Below are positions 41,815-50,852 of a stretch of DNA of 64,000 nt, in pieces (within the stretch, counting starts at the first letter, position 1; every line of letters begins with the position of its first letter). The position numbers and the translations under genes were made by a program. The DNA comes from Paraburkholderia tagetis (lineage in GTDB: Bacteria > Pseudomonadota > Gammaproteobacteria > Burkholderiales > Burkholderiaceae). Below the pieces are notes generated by a model. It was not told the DNA's origin and searched no databases. It saw only the letters and a program-made list of their open reading frames with translations. The stretch lies in contig NZ_JAKLJA010000038.1 in assembly GCF_022213065.1 (NCBI RefSeq), forward strand, positions 1 to 64,000, given 5' to 3'.

Positions 41815-43815
41815 ATGCCGCCTTCGAAACTCCCAGGTATTGGCCTTTCAGTCATGGAACAGGTTTTTGTCCGCGCGTACGCCGCACATCGCGACGGCCG
41901 GCTGGACGACGCCGAGCGCGGCTACCGCGCGACGCTCGCCGCCGATCCCGTGCACGTCGATGCGCTGCACATGCTCGGCGTGCTGCGGCATCAGCAGGGC
42001 CAGCACGCCGAAGCCGCGGACCTCGTGCGCCGCGCGGTCGACCTGCGGCCCGACGACGCCGCGCTCCAGCTGAACCTCGGCAATGCGCTGAAGGCACTTG
42101 GCGAACTCGAGGGCGCCATCGAGCGTTTTCGCAATGCGCTCACGCTCGCTCCCGCATTCGCGCTTGCGCACTACAACCTCGGCAACGCCTACGCGGCGGT
42201 CGGCCGCCATGAGGACGCGATGTACGCGTTCGGCCACGCGGTGCGCCTGCAACCCGGCGACGCCTCATCGCACAACAATCTCGGCAACGCCCTGCACGCG
42301 CTCGGCCGCCACGCCGAAGCCGCCGAAGCGTTTCGCCGCGCGCTGAAGATCCGTCCGGGCCACGCGGGCGCACACAACAACCTCGGTATGGCGCTGAATG
42401 CACTCGGCGACTGCACGGGCGCCGTAGAGCAGTTCCAGAAGGCACTGCGCTTCCAGCCGCGTTTTGTCGCCGCGCATTTCAACCTCGCGAACACGCTCGA
42501 CGCCACCGGCTATCACGCGCAAGCCGCCGCGGGCTTCGATGCCGCCCTCGCGCTGCAGCCGCAATTCCCGCCCGCGCTGTTCGGACTCGGCAATGCGCTG
42601 GCGGCGCTCGGGCGGCACGAAGAAGCGCTCGGCTATTACGAGCGCGCGATCGGCCTCGATCCGAAGTTCGCGCTGGCATGGCTCGCGCTCGGCACGGCGC
42701 AACATGCGCTGGGCCGCCACGCCGCCGCGCTGCGCGCATTCGACGAAGCGCTGCGCGTGCGGCCCGACCTCGCCGCCGCGCATCTGAACCGCGCACTGGT
42801 GTTGCTGACCCTCGGCGACTTCCGGCGCGGCCTGGCCGCATACGAGTGGCGGCTCGACCCGGCCGCGCGCGAGAGCGCGGGCGACCTGGGCATCGCTGGC
42901 GCGATCCACGCCGCCCTCGCCACCGACATCACGATGGCCGCCGCGCCGCACGCCGCGAATCCTCCTGCCAGCACGCCCTCCCTTGCCGGCGTGCCACGCT
43001 GGCGCGGCGAGCCGCTCGCGGGCCGGACGTTGCTGATCCACGCGGAGCAAGGTTTCGGCGACACGCTCCAGTTCGTGCGTTTCGTGCCGAACGTCGTGGC
43101 GCTCGCCCATAGCGGCGCACGCATCGTGCTCGAAGTGCAAGCGTCGCTCGTGCCGCTCATCGCGCCTGCCGCCCACGTCGCACGCATTACGCTGATCGCG
43201 CAGGGCGCGCCCCGCCCGGCAGCCGACCTGCACTGCCCGCTGCTTTCGCTGCCGCTTGCGCTCGGCACGACCTACGAAACCGTGCCCGCGCCCATGCCCT
43301 ATCTTTCCGCTCCGCCCGCCTATCGGCGCAAGTGGCGCGGCTCGCTCGGCGGACAGGCCAGGCGCAAGATCGGCCTTGCCTGGTCGGGCCGCATCCAGAA
43401 ACACGAAAACCGCTCGCTGCCGCTCGCGGCGCTCGAGCCGCTATTCGCGCTGGAAGGCATCGACTGGATCGTGCTCCAGCCGCACCTGAGCGAGGCGGAG
43501 CACGCGGCACTCGACGCGCACCCGCGCGCGCGCGCGATTCATCGGCTGGAAGGCAAGCTGGATGATTTTGCGGATACCGCCGCCGTCATCGAACGCCTCG
43601 ACGCCGTGGTTTCCATCGATACGTCCATCGCTCACCTCGCGGGCGCGCTGAACGCGAAGCTCTGGCTGATGCTGCCGTTCGCCGCCGACTGGCGCTGGTT
43701 CGCCGACACCGACGCGAGTCCCTGGTATCCGCGCGCGCGCCTCGTGCGCCAGCCGCGACCCGGCGCATGGGACGAGGTGGTCGCGCAGGTCGCCGCCGCG
43801 CTGCGCGAAGCCTGA
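41815..43815 (+). CDS. TPR-repeat protein with C-terminal glycosyltransferase-like domain
   Basis: This roughly 666-residue protein has about nine tandem 34-residue TPR units over its first half (repeating LGNALxALGRHxEAxxxFxRAL), then a C-terminal region with LIHAEQGFGDTLQFVRFVP, IGLAWSGRIQKHENRSLPL and VVSIDTSIAHLAGALN. The latter resembles the GT9/GT41-type nucleotide-sugar fold seen in many bacterial TPR-glycosyltransferases. It may glycosylate a protein or surface sugar, but no partner lies nearby. The start is uncertain: ATG 41815 or ATG 41854 (MEQVFVRAYA) are equally plausible. It is divergent from the zinc switch with a short shared region. Confidence 0.82.
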   Translation: MPPSKLPGIGLSVMEQVFVRAYAAHRDGRLDDAERGYRATLAADPVHVDALHMLGVLRHQQGQHAEAADLVRRAVDLRPDDAALQLNLGNALKALGELEGAIERFRNALTLAPAFALAHYNLGNAYAAVGRHEDAMYAFGHAVRLQPGDASSHNNLGNALHALGRHAEAAEAFRRALKIRPGHAGAHNNLGMALNALGDCTGAVEQFQKALRFQPRFVAAHFNLANTLDATGYHAQAAAGFDAALALQPQFPPALFGLGNALAALGRHEEALGYYERAIGLDPKFALAWLALGTAQHALGRHAAALRAFDEALRVRPDLAAAHLNRALVLLTLGDFRRGLAAYEWRLDPAARESAGDLGIAGAIHAALATDITMAAAPHAANPPASTPSLAGVPRWRGEPLAGRTLLIHAEQGFGDTLQFVRFVPNVVALAHSGARIVLEVQASLVPLIAPAAHVARITLIAQGAPRPAADLHCPLLSLPLALGTTYETVPAPMPYLSAPPAYRRKWRGSLGGQARRKIGLAWSGRIQKHENRSLPLAALEPLFALEGIDWIVLQPHLSEAEHAALDAHPRARAIHRLEGKLDDFADTAAVIERLDAVVSIDTSIAHLAGALNAKLWLMLPFAADWRWFADTDASPWYPRARLVRQPRPGAWDEVVAQVAAALREA

Positions 43816-43840
43816 TAGCGGTTACCCGGAACGCAATACG

Positions 43841-43867
43841 GACCTTCCGGACCTTCCGGACCTTCCG
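43841..43867. repeat. Three tandem copies of a 9-bp unit
   Basis: GACCTTCCG occurs three times in a row, 26 bp after the TPR protein stop codon, with further degenerate CCTTCG copies to about 43905. It lies in non-coding sequence ahead of the GNAT gene. Confidence 0.8.
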
Positions 43868-44080
43868 TGCCTTCGGACCTTCGCGTGCCTCGGCACGCCT
43901 TCGCGAAAAGCGGCGCCTCGATGGGAAAACCTCGTCAGACGCTTTCGCTGGTGCCAGAACAGACGTTGAGCCGCGTGGGCCTGCCCGTCGTGCACAATGA
44001 GGCGATGGCGCGAGCGGCTTCGTTTCGCCTCGCCCCCATTTCCCGCCCCCTTTGCCCGCCCCCAACGCCCGAGGCCCCGC

Positions 44081-44617
44081 ATGCCCACCGCCTTGATGCT
44101 GCGCCCGGCCACGGCCGCCGACGCCCCCCTTCTCGCCGCCATGCATGCCGCGAGCTGGCAGGCCACCTATCGCAATCTGCTGCCCGCCACATTCCTCGAA
44201 CAGGAAGTCGGCGCCGAGCGCACCGCCTACTGGCGCGCGCGCATGGAGGCGCCTGGCGAGGAGCGCCGCCTCGTGCTGATCGCCGAGTTGGAGGAGCCGC
44301 AGGACCGCCGCACGCCGGTCGGGTTTGTCTGTGTCGAGCGACAGCCCGGGTCGCCGTGGGGCGTGTTGCTCGACAACCTGCACACACTGCCGGCACATCA
44401 AGGCATCGGCGTGGGCAAGCGGCTCATGCAGGCCGCCCAGGCCTGGGCGCGCGCACAGGGTGAGACCCAGCTCTATCTCTACGTGCTCGAAGGCAATGCG
44501 TCCGCCATCGCGTTCTATGAGCGGCAAGGCTGGAAATATTCGGGGGCGGAGCCCGACCATATGGGGGGCATCGACATTACCGCGCTGCGCTACGTCTATC
44601 GGCTCGACGGCGCCTAG
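44081..44617 (+). CDS. GNAT-family N-acetyltransferase
   Basis: This 178-residue acetyl-CoA-dependent acetyltransferase has the RimI-like pattern: LMLRPATAADAPLLAAMHAASW at the N-terminus, the pantetheine-binding HQGIGVGKRLMQAAQAWA and the C-terminal LYLYVLEGNASAIAFYERQGWKYSG. The substrate is unknown; small-molecule amines or protein N-termini are usual. ATG 44081 has GAGG 6 bases upstream. It stands alone between the TPR protein and a gene of unknown function. Confidence 0.88.
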   Translation: MPTALMLRPATAADAPLLAAMHAASWQATYRNLLPATFLEQEVGAERTAYWRARMEAPGEERRLVLIAELEEPQDRRTPVGFVCVERQPGSPWGVLLDNLHTLPAHQGIGVGKRLMQAAQAWARAQGETQLYLYVLEGNASAIAFYERQGWKYSGAEPDHMGGIDITALRYVYRLDGA

Positions 44618-44893
44618 CAAAACAACGAGACGGCGAGCCCGCCTGCCGGTCTGCGATCGGGCAACCGGATCCCTTGCTGCACCACGGACGCGCGCCCGCG
44701 CGTCCCAAGACACAGACCCATTAAAATTTTTCGTCCGATTTTCAGACGTTTCCGATGGATTGCCTCAGGTCTGGGTCGCATCATTCGAATCCAAACGATT
44801 GACCCGTACAAGGCACTACAGCGCTGGCAAACCGCGCGTCTTTCGGGCCCCACCGTGTTCCGGTGCCCACCACGCCAAGGCAGCGAGAGATCC

Positions 44894-46138
44894 ATGTCAA
44901 CTTATCCGTTAGTCCAGGTGGAAGGCGCGCTCGCGATGCCGCGCATGCGTCCACTCAACCGCGTCCCGCCGCCGTTTGGCCGCGAATGGGCGCTCATGCC
45001 TCCGCACTTCAGCCTGCGCGCCGAACTCCAGGCCTTTTATGCCGCTATCCTGCGCACGGTGTGTCTGAGCGTGGAAGCGTTTCGCCAGGCTTGCCGCTGG
45101 GACCTGCATCGCCGCTTCATCCCTGAGCCGCCGCGTCCCGCTGCGGCGCCCGTAGGCGACACGTTCAACGCTGCCCAAGCCCAGCGGGCCGCCGCCGATA
45201 CCTTGCGGCGTCCGGCGGACAGTGCGCGGCCCGCCCGCACCTCGCGCACCTCGCGCATCGCGCGCATACCGCCGCCCTCGCACAAGCTCACGGCCGGCGC
45301 CGTCGCCATTGGCGGCGCAGTGCTGCTCGCCTGGATCGTGGCAAGCCATACGCAGTTTGGCGAAGGCAAGGACAAAACGGCTCTGCCCGCGTCGGCGAGC
45401 CCCGCTTCGAACGCCGACGCGAGCGTGTCGGCGCGTCTTTCCGACGAACGCACGCGGCACGACCTCGCAACGCCCGAAGCCGCCCGGAGCAGTCAGGGCG
45501 CATCCGCACCTGTAACCACAACCGCCCGCGCGGCGAGCGCACCGCCGGCTACGGTCGCGGCCGCACCACGCACGGCAACGGCAGCAACCGATGGCACACG
45601 GCGCCAAGGTCCCGTATCGGCGCCGATCATCGTCACGCCGGACGCGCAGGCAGCCCTCGTGGTCGCTCGCGGTCCGGCGGCCCCCACAGGCTCGGGATCG
45701 GCAAAGGCCGAACAGCCGGATTTCTCGGCACGCACGAACCCGAGCACGCCGCTACGCGGCACGCTCGCGTCCAGAGCCACGCGGGCGAACAACGCGACGA
45801 CCAAAGCCACAAAGGGCCGACGGAACGTCGAGGCCGGGGCTCGCCCCAAGTACACCGAAGACCGTCGCCATCCGGCACACGAATTCGCACCGCACCGCAG
45901 CGCGCCGCTCGTAACCACCCAGCGCACTCAAGGCATGTATTCGGAAGCCTCCGACTATTCGCCGATCCAGCCGAGCGGCATGTCGAGCGACAGCTACCCG
46001 TCGCTCACGACCTATGCGGGCACGCACACGGCACCGCGCCCGGCAAGCCGCGCAACAGAGAACGTCGACAACACCGAATGGGTGAATCACGTATCGCAAC
46101 GCCGCGTGACCGAAGTGCCGGACCGCTTCGCGAAGTAG
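44894..46138 (+). CDS. Single-pass membrane protein of unknown function, low complexity
   Basis: This 414-residue protein has a conserved-looking head (residues 1-80, with AELQAFYAAILRTVCLSVEAFRQ), an Arg/Ser/Thr stretch, one transmembrane helix (about 132-150, AGAVAIGGAVLLAWIVA) and then about 260 residues rich in Ala, Thr, Ser and Arg with no recognised domain. The positively charged N-terminal side suggests N-in, C-out topology, so the long tail would be periplasmic. ATG 44894 has GAGAGA upstream. A strong terminator follows. I do not recognise the family; length and steady GC suggest it is real. Confidence 0.7.
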   Translation: MSTYPLVQVEGALAMPRMRPLNRVPPPFGREWALMPPHFSLRAELQAFYAAILRTVCLSVEAFRQACRWDLHRRFIPEPPRPAAAPVGDTFNAAQAQRAAADTLRRPADSARPARTSRTSRIARIPPPSHKLTAGAVAIGGAVLLAWIVASHTQFGEGKDKTALPASASPASNADASVSARLSDERTRHDLATPEAARSSQGASAPVTTTARAASAPPATVAAAPRTATAATDGTRRQGPVSAPIIVTPDAQAALVVARGPAAPTGSGSAKAEQPDFSARTNPSTPLRGTLASRATRANNATTKATKGRRNVEAGARPKYTEDRRHPAHEFAPHRSAPLVTTQRTQGMYSEASDYSPIQPSGMSSDSYPSLTTYAGTHTAPRPASRATENVDNTEWVNHVSQRRVTEVPDRFAK

Positions 46139-46215
46139 GCGCCTCGCGGCACCTCCCGCAGCGCACGTTCGTATGCGCGCGGGCGTGCGACATCGGTGGG
46201 CGTTCCCAGCGCAAG

Positions 46216-46252
46216 ACGCAAAAAGCCCGGCTTCGAGCCGGGCTTTTTGCGT
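46216..46252. terminator. Bidirectional terminator between convergent genes
   Basis: ACGCAAAAAGCCCGGC and its reverse complement form a perfect 16-bp stem with a 5-nt loop, with A and T tracts on the two arms. It serves the 414-residue protein gene on plus and the DUF2968 gene on minus. Confidence 0.92.
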
Positions 46253-46334
46253 ATCTGCTTCGATGTCGCTCCTGATGTGCCGCACCGCGTCCTCCCAGCG
46301 GCACGACACGACAAAAAACGAACCCAATCGATTC

Positions 46335-47057
46335 CTAGCGCCGGGAGCCGGGCAAGCCCACCTCCGCCTCGCGCTGCAGTTGCTCCACCTGATTCTGGAG
46401 ATCGCGCAACTGGGCCTGCGCCTGGATTTTCTCGGCATTGAGCGCCCGCGTATTGCCCTGCATCTGCCGCTGATAGTCGTCGACACGGGCCTGCTGCGTG
46501 CGCGCCACGTCGAGGTCTGCCTGCAGCCGGCGGGCTCGCTCCTCATTGAGCGAGATCACGCGATCAATGAACGCCTTCTGCGCCTCGATCTGGGTACGAC
46601 GAATCTCGACTTCGGCAAGACGCTGGGTCTGCTGCACGAAATTCGCATAGATCGCTTCCGCGCGCGCGTCGTCTTGCGAGCGAATCACGCGCCAGAAATG
46701 CTTGTCCTGGAACAACACGACGTAATACGTCATCTCGGGCGCATAGAAGAACAGGCTCGCGCCGTAACTGGCGTTGTATGTCGTGCGCAACTCGACGAGT
46801 TGCGCGTCGTGAATGAGTTGCATGAGCGTGGCGACGTCGCCCTGCGTAGCGCCCGCGGTCGCCTGATCGTCCAACATGCCCGCAGGCGGCTGTGCGTTCG
46901 CCGGCTGTGGCGTCAGGCTGCCGAGCGATGGCCGGTTGCCCGCCACCGGAGCCACCTCGCTGGCGGGTGCGCCGGCCCATGCCACTGCGCCGTGCTGCAA
47001 GAGCGTAAAGACCGCGGCGCCCAACAAGGCGCGACACAGCGGGGATGATTGCTTCAT
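46335..47057 (-). CDS. DUF2968 domain exported protein
   Basis: This 240-residue protein has a signal peptide (MKQSSPLCRALLGAAVFTLL to about AWA/GAP), a Pro/Ala linker, a compact middle domain (LMQLIHDAQLVELRTTYNAS, FYAPEMTYYVVLFQDKHFWRVI) and a long C-terminal coiled coil (about residues 145-230, rich in Gln, Arg, Glu). This matches the DUF2968 pattern of Burkholderia proteins of unknown function. ATG 47057 places the signal peptide first. It lies about 220 bp after the amidotransferase-like gene, separated from it by a terminator. Confidence 0.82.
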   Translation of the reverse strand: MKQSSPLCRALLGAAVFTLLQHGAVAWAGAPASEVAPVAGNRPSLGSLTPQPANAQPPAGMLDDQATAGATQGDVATLMQLIHDAQLVELRTTYNASYGASLFFYAPEMTYYVVLFQDKHFWRVIRSQDDARAEAIYANFVQQTQRLAEVEIRRTQIEAQKAFIDRVISLNEERARRLQADLDVARTQQARVDDYQRQMQGNTRALNAEKIQAQAQLRDLQNQVEQLQREAEVGLPGSRR

Positions 47058-47187
47058 GACTGCCTGTCCGTTCAGGATTCCGAGTAACCGCTTATTATCG
47101 CCGCCAGAAAATCTCATAAACGTCGATTAAATTCGGATAACCGACGGAACGGCCAATTGCTTGTCCGAAATCACCTACTTTCTATTA

Positions 47188-47209
47188 GGAATGCGCGAGG
47201 AATGCGCGA
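47188..47209. repeat. Two exact tandem copies of an 11-bp unit
   Basis: GGAATGCGCGA is present twice in direct succession in the region upstream of the DUF2968 gene. Confidence 0.7.
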
Positions 47210-47237
47210 CAGACACGCGGCGGTGTAGCTGAAAATC

Positions 47238-47259
47238 AAAAAAGGGGGCTGCCGCCCCC
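47238..47259 (-). terminator. Rho-independent terminator of the PuuD-like gene
   Basis: GGGGGC and GCCCCC pair around a 4-nt loop. On the minus strand six Ts follow, 19 bp after the stop codon. Confidence 0.88.
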
Positions 47260-47277
47260 TCCATCGCCACCTTTTCG

Positions 47278-48765
47278 TCAGAAGCGCGTCTCGCGCGCCG
47301 CACGAAGAAACGTGTCGAGCAGCGGCGTGCAGTCGAGCAGTTCCGGGCCACCGGCGCGGTGGAACTCCGGGTGCCACTGCACCCCCACGACGAACGGCGA
47401 GCGCCGATAGCGCACCGCTTCGATCAGGCCGTCACCGGACGAAACAGCCTCCACCGTCAGATCGCGGCCGAGGCTCTTGACCGCCTGATGGTGAATCGAG
47501 TTGACGATGGCCTCGCGCCTGCCCGGGAACATGCTGGCCAGCGACGAGCCTTCGGGAAAGGTAATCGCATGGCGATGCTGATCGTAGTGCTCGCTCACGT
47601 GCACGCCCGCCGTGGGGACGTCCGTGGCGATGTCCTGATAGAGCGAGCCGCCGAACGCGACATTGATGAGCTGACAGCCGCGGCATACGCCCAGCACCGG
47701 CTTGCCCGACTCGATGAATTCGTGCAGCAGCTCCAGTTCGTACATGTCCCGCACGCGGTCGCCGGGCCATTCGGGACGCGGCGTGGTCTCCGCATAGGTT
47801 TGCGGCGAGACGTCGGCGCCGCCTTGCAGCAGGAGCCCGTCGAGATGCTTCGCATAGTCGCGCAAGCGGATGTTGCTCGGGTGCAGCATGCCCTGGTGGC
47901 CGACCGTCGGAATCATGAAGACGATCACGTCGCGCGACATGACCCAATGCGCGATCGACTCTTCGAGATATTGCAGCGTTTTGCCGCGCAGGCCCTGCGC
48001 GCCCGGCTCCGGGTGAAAGATGCGGGCCGACACGCCGATGCGCAGTGTCCGCTGCGTGATGCGCTGACCGGCGCGATCGAACAGTTGCCGTGCGCGCGCG
48101 GCGATGATGCGGCCGAACACCGACCACGCCGAATCGCTCGGCCGCAAATAGCGCGGCGGTTCGGCCGGAATCGCGCCCGGCGGCGGCGGATTCTGCGCGC
48201 TGAAGTCGGGCGCCTGGCCAAATCCCGCTGGTGCGGCGCCCGGTCGCTGGCCGGCCCCAGCCTGCGGCGGCGAGGGCTGGGCGGCGGCGTCCTCTGTGGC
48301 TTCCTTCGCGCCGGTCCCGGCAGGCGCTGGCGCCGCTTTGCCCGCCTCGCCCACCACCTCGATCGGAATACGCGGCGCGCCAGCCGCTTCGGCCTGCTGG
48401 CGCGCAACGGCGCGTGCCGCCTCTTCGCGGGCTTCGGCGGCTTGCGACGCGTCCGAAGGGACGCCAGCCTGCGCCGACACCGGCTCCTCGTCGCTGCCCG
48501 TGCCCGAGCTGTCCGCGCCGGCTGCTTCCGGCGTCACCGCCGATGCGCTCGCGGGCGCGTCGGTCGACGCGCGCTGCGCGGCCTCGCCGGCGGGCGTCGT
48601 CCCCGAAGAACCAGTGGCAGCGCCGGGCGTGCCGGCAGGTTTTGCGTGGGGAGAAGCAGGAGAACCGGGAGCGCCTGGGGCAGCGGGTGCGCCGGGCGCG
48701 TTGGTATTGGCAGGACGGCCAGGGCCGTCAGGAACCTCAGGATGATCGGATTTGTTTTCGCTCAT
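47278..48765 (-). CDS. Gamma-glutamyl-gamma-aminobutyrate hydrolase family protein with long disordered N-terminus
   Basis: This 495-residue protein has a C-terminal class I glutamine amidotransferase domain (about residues 240-495) of the PuuD type: LLLQGGADVSPQTY, nucleophile Cys361 in LGVCRGCQLINV and the His/Glu pair in VGVQWHPEFH. PuuD hydrolyses gamma-glutamyl-GABA in putrescine breakdown. The first 200 or so residues are Ala/Pro/Gly/Ser-rich and almost certainly disordered, roughly doubling the usual 250-residue length. No other puu genes lie nearby, so substrate is uncertain. The start MSENKSDHPE fits the coding pattern, but a shorter start cannot be excluded. Confidence 0.85.
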   Translation of the reverse strand: MSENKSDHPEVPDGPGRPANTNAPGAPAAPGAPGSPASPHAKPAGTPGAATGSSGTTPAGEAAQRASTDAPASASAVTPEAAGADSSGTGSDEEPVSAQAGVPSDASQAAEAREEAARAVARQQAEAAGAPRIPIEVVGEAGKAAPAPAGTGAKEATEDAAAQPSPPQAGAGQRPGAAPAGFGQAPDFSAQNPPPPGAIPAEPPRYLRPSDSAWSVFGRIIAARARQLFDRAGQRITQRTLRIGVSARIFHPEPGAQGLRGKTLQYLEESIAHWVMSRDVIVFMIPTVGHQGMLHPSNIRLRDYAKHLDGLLLQGGADVSPQTYAETTPRPEWPGDRVRDMYELELLHEFIESGKPVLGVCRGCQLINVAFGGSLYQDIATDVPTAGVHVSEHYDQHRHAITFPEGSSLASMFPGRREAIVNSIHHQAVKSLGRDLTVEAVSSGDGLIEAVRYRRSPFVVGVQWHPEFHRAGGPELLDCTPLLDTFLRAARETRF

Positions 48766-48892
48766 GACTTGGGGTCAGGCGCGCCAAACGCGCGAACGAA
48801 TGAACAGGGTTTCGATTATGCGTCGCACCGCATGTCGTTGCTACCCCTGTGCACAATCGCTCACACTCTGTTGCAGTTGGGCGCGCCTCGGC

Positions 48893-50659
48893 CTACGAAT
48901 CCTGCCCCTCGTCGAAGGTTTCGCGCAGCGCGATTTGCATGCTCGCGTGGATCTTCACGCACCAGCGCCACAGCAGCATCGTGAGCACGGCCGCGCACAC
49001 CAGCACGCCAATCAGAAAGCCGGTGGGCGGCAGGATCGTCCCCGACAGCGCGGCCACCAGCACGAACACGCCGATCATCGAAACGGCCGGCACGAGTTCG
49101 GCGATCGCATGCCGCAGCGCCCGCGTGAAGCGCCCCGCCTTTTCGGGCTGCACGCTCACCTCGGCGAGCAGGAGCGCAAGCGACTGGGTCTTGCGCCATA
49201 CGGCCACCAAAAATGGAATCGCGAGCAGCAGCGCGGCGCTCCACAGCACCACGCGCTGGATGCGCTCGTCCGGCACCCAGCTCGCGAGCAGCGGCAAGGC
49301 GTAGCGCGCACCATACGATGCGCCGATGAAAATCGCCGACACCAGCGCGAGATTCACCGCAACCTGCACGACGATGCGCCTCGTGAGCGAGAACAGCGTC
49401 GGGCCTTGTGTTCCGCTCGAGCGCGGCATCAGGCAGCGCAGCCATTGGCTGTACATGCCAAAGACATTCGATACCGAGGGCGGCATCGCGTGCGCCAGCC
49501 GGCGCGAAAGCGGATCGGCGAAACGGATCAGATACGGCGTGGTGAGCGTCGTGATCGCCGAGACGGTCACGGCAATCGGGTAGAGAAAACCGCTTGTCAC
49601 CTTGAGCGTCAGGCCAAGCGAGGCGATGATGAACGAGAACTCGCCGATCTGAGAGACGGTCATGCCCACCCGCATCGCCGTGCGGCCGTCGCGGCCGGCG
49701 AGGAAGGTGCCGAGCCCGCACGACACGAGCTTGCCGAACACCACCGCGAGCGAGATCACCGCGATCGGCCATGCGTAGTCGACCAGCACGAGCGGATTGA
49801 GCATCAGGCCGATCGTTACGAAGAAGATGGCCGAAAACGCATCGCGCAGCGGCGCGACCAGATGCTCGATGCGTTGCAGATGCCGCGACTCGGCCATGAT
49901 CGCGCCAATCAGGAACGCGCCCAGCGCGATCGAGTAATCGAGCTTCACGACCAGCAGGCAAAAGCCGAAGCAAAAGCCGAGCACCGAGACGAGCAGCATC
50001 TCGTCGCTGCCCACGCGCGCCACGTAGCCGAGCACGCGCGGCACGACGAGGATGCCCGCGAGCAGCGAGACCGTCATGAAAAGCAGCAGCTTGCCGAGCG
50101 TGACGAACGCGATGCCGGGCGAGAGCTCGCCCGTCTGCGCGATGCCGCCGAGCAGCACGAGCATGGCGATGCCCAGGATGTCTTCGACGATCAGGATGCC
50201 GAACACGAGCTGCGCGAACGGCTCGCGCTTCACGCCGAGATCGGCGAGCGCCTTGACGATGATGGTGGTCGAGGAAATGGCCAGGATCGCGCCGAGAAAG
50301 AGCGAATCCATGACGGCCCAGCCGAACGCACGGCCGATCTCATAGCCGATCCAGAGCATTACGACGATTTCGGAGAGCGCCGCGACGATGGCGGTCGCGC
50401 CCACCTGAAACAGCTTGCGCAAGCTGAATTCGAGGCCGAGTGAGAACATCAGGAACACCACGCCCAGCTCGCCCATCGTCTGAATGGTCTGCTCATCGTG
50501 GATGAGCTGGAACGGCGGCGTGTACGGCCCGATGATTACACCCGCCGCAATATAGCCGAGCACCACCGGCTGCTTCAGGCGATGAAACAGCACGGTGACG
50601 ATCCCCGCGATCGCCATCACGACTGCCAGATCCTGAATGAAGCCGATTCCCTGATGCAT
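48893..50659 (-). CDS. CPA2-family monovalent cation:proton antiporter
   Basis: This 588-residue membrane protein has about 12 transmembrane helices in a Na+/H+ exchanger domain (GYIAAGVIIGPYTPPF, LGVVFLMFSLGLEFSLRKL, AISSTTIIVKALADLG, VEDILGIAMLVLLGG), followed by further hydrophobic segments. It resembles YbaL/KefB-type transporters but ends in a charged tail without a clear RCK (TrkA-N) domain, which would normally gate K+ efflux. It probably exchanges K+ or Na+ for H+. ATG 50659 (MHQGIGFIQDLAVVMAIAG) was chosen as the start closest to the first helix. It is divergent from the amidase. Confidence 0.88.
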   Translation of the reverse strand: MHQGIGFIQDLAVVMAIAGIVTVLFHRLKQPVVLGYIAAGVIIGPYTPPFQLIHDEQTIQTMGELGVVFLMFSLGLEFSLRKLFQVGATAIVAALSEIVVMLWIGYEIGRAFGWAVMDSLFLGAILAISSTTIIVKALADLGVKREPFAQLVFGILIVEDILGIAMLVLLGGIAQTGELSPGIAFVTLGKLLLFMTVSLLAGILVVPRVLGYVARVGSDEMLLVSVLGFCFGFCLLVVKLDYSIALGAFLIGAIMAESRHLQRIEHLVAPLRDAFSAIFFVTIGLMLNPLVLVDYAWPIAVISLAVVFGKLVSCGLGTFLAGRDGRTAMRVGMTVSQIGEFSFIIASLGLTLKVTSGFLYPIAVTVSAITTLTTPYLIRFADPLSRRLAHAMPPSVSNVFGMYSQWLRCLMPRSSGTQGPTLFSLTRRIVVQVAVNLALVSAIFIGASYGARYALPLLASWVPDERIQRVVLWSAALLLAIPFLVAVWRKTQSLALLLAEVSVQPEKAGRFTRALRHAIAELVPAVSMIGVFVLVAALSGTILPPTGFLIGVLVCAAVLTMLLWRWCVKIHASMQIALRETFDEGQDS

Positions 50660-50852
50660 GCGCGAAATATCCTTACAAAATGCTGTCGAAAGATCGGATA
50701 TTACCTGATGCGCGCGACGCGCCAAATCGCGCCTGCAGAAAAAAATTCACGTTCTACAATGATGTGTCCCTTGCCGCGGCATATGACCGCCATGTCCCGA
50801 GCCCCGCCGCGGCACCTCCGTCCACCGTGTTGCCATCGATGCCCCCGCTGCC

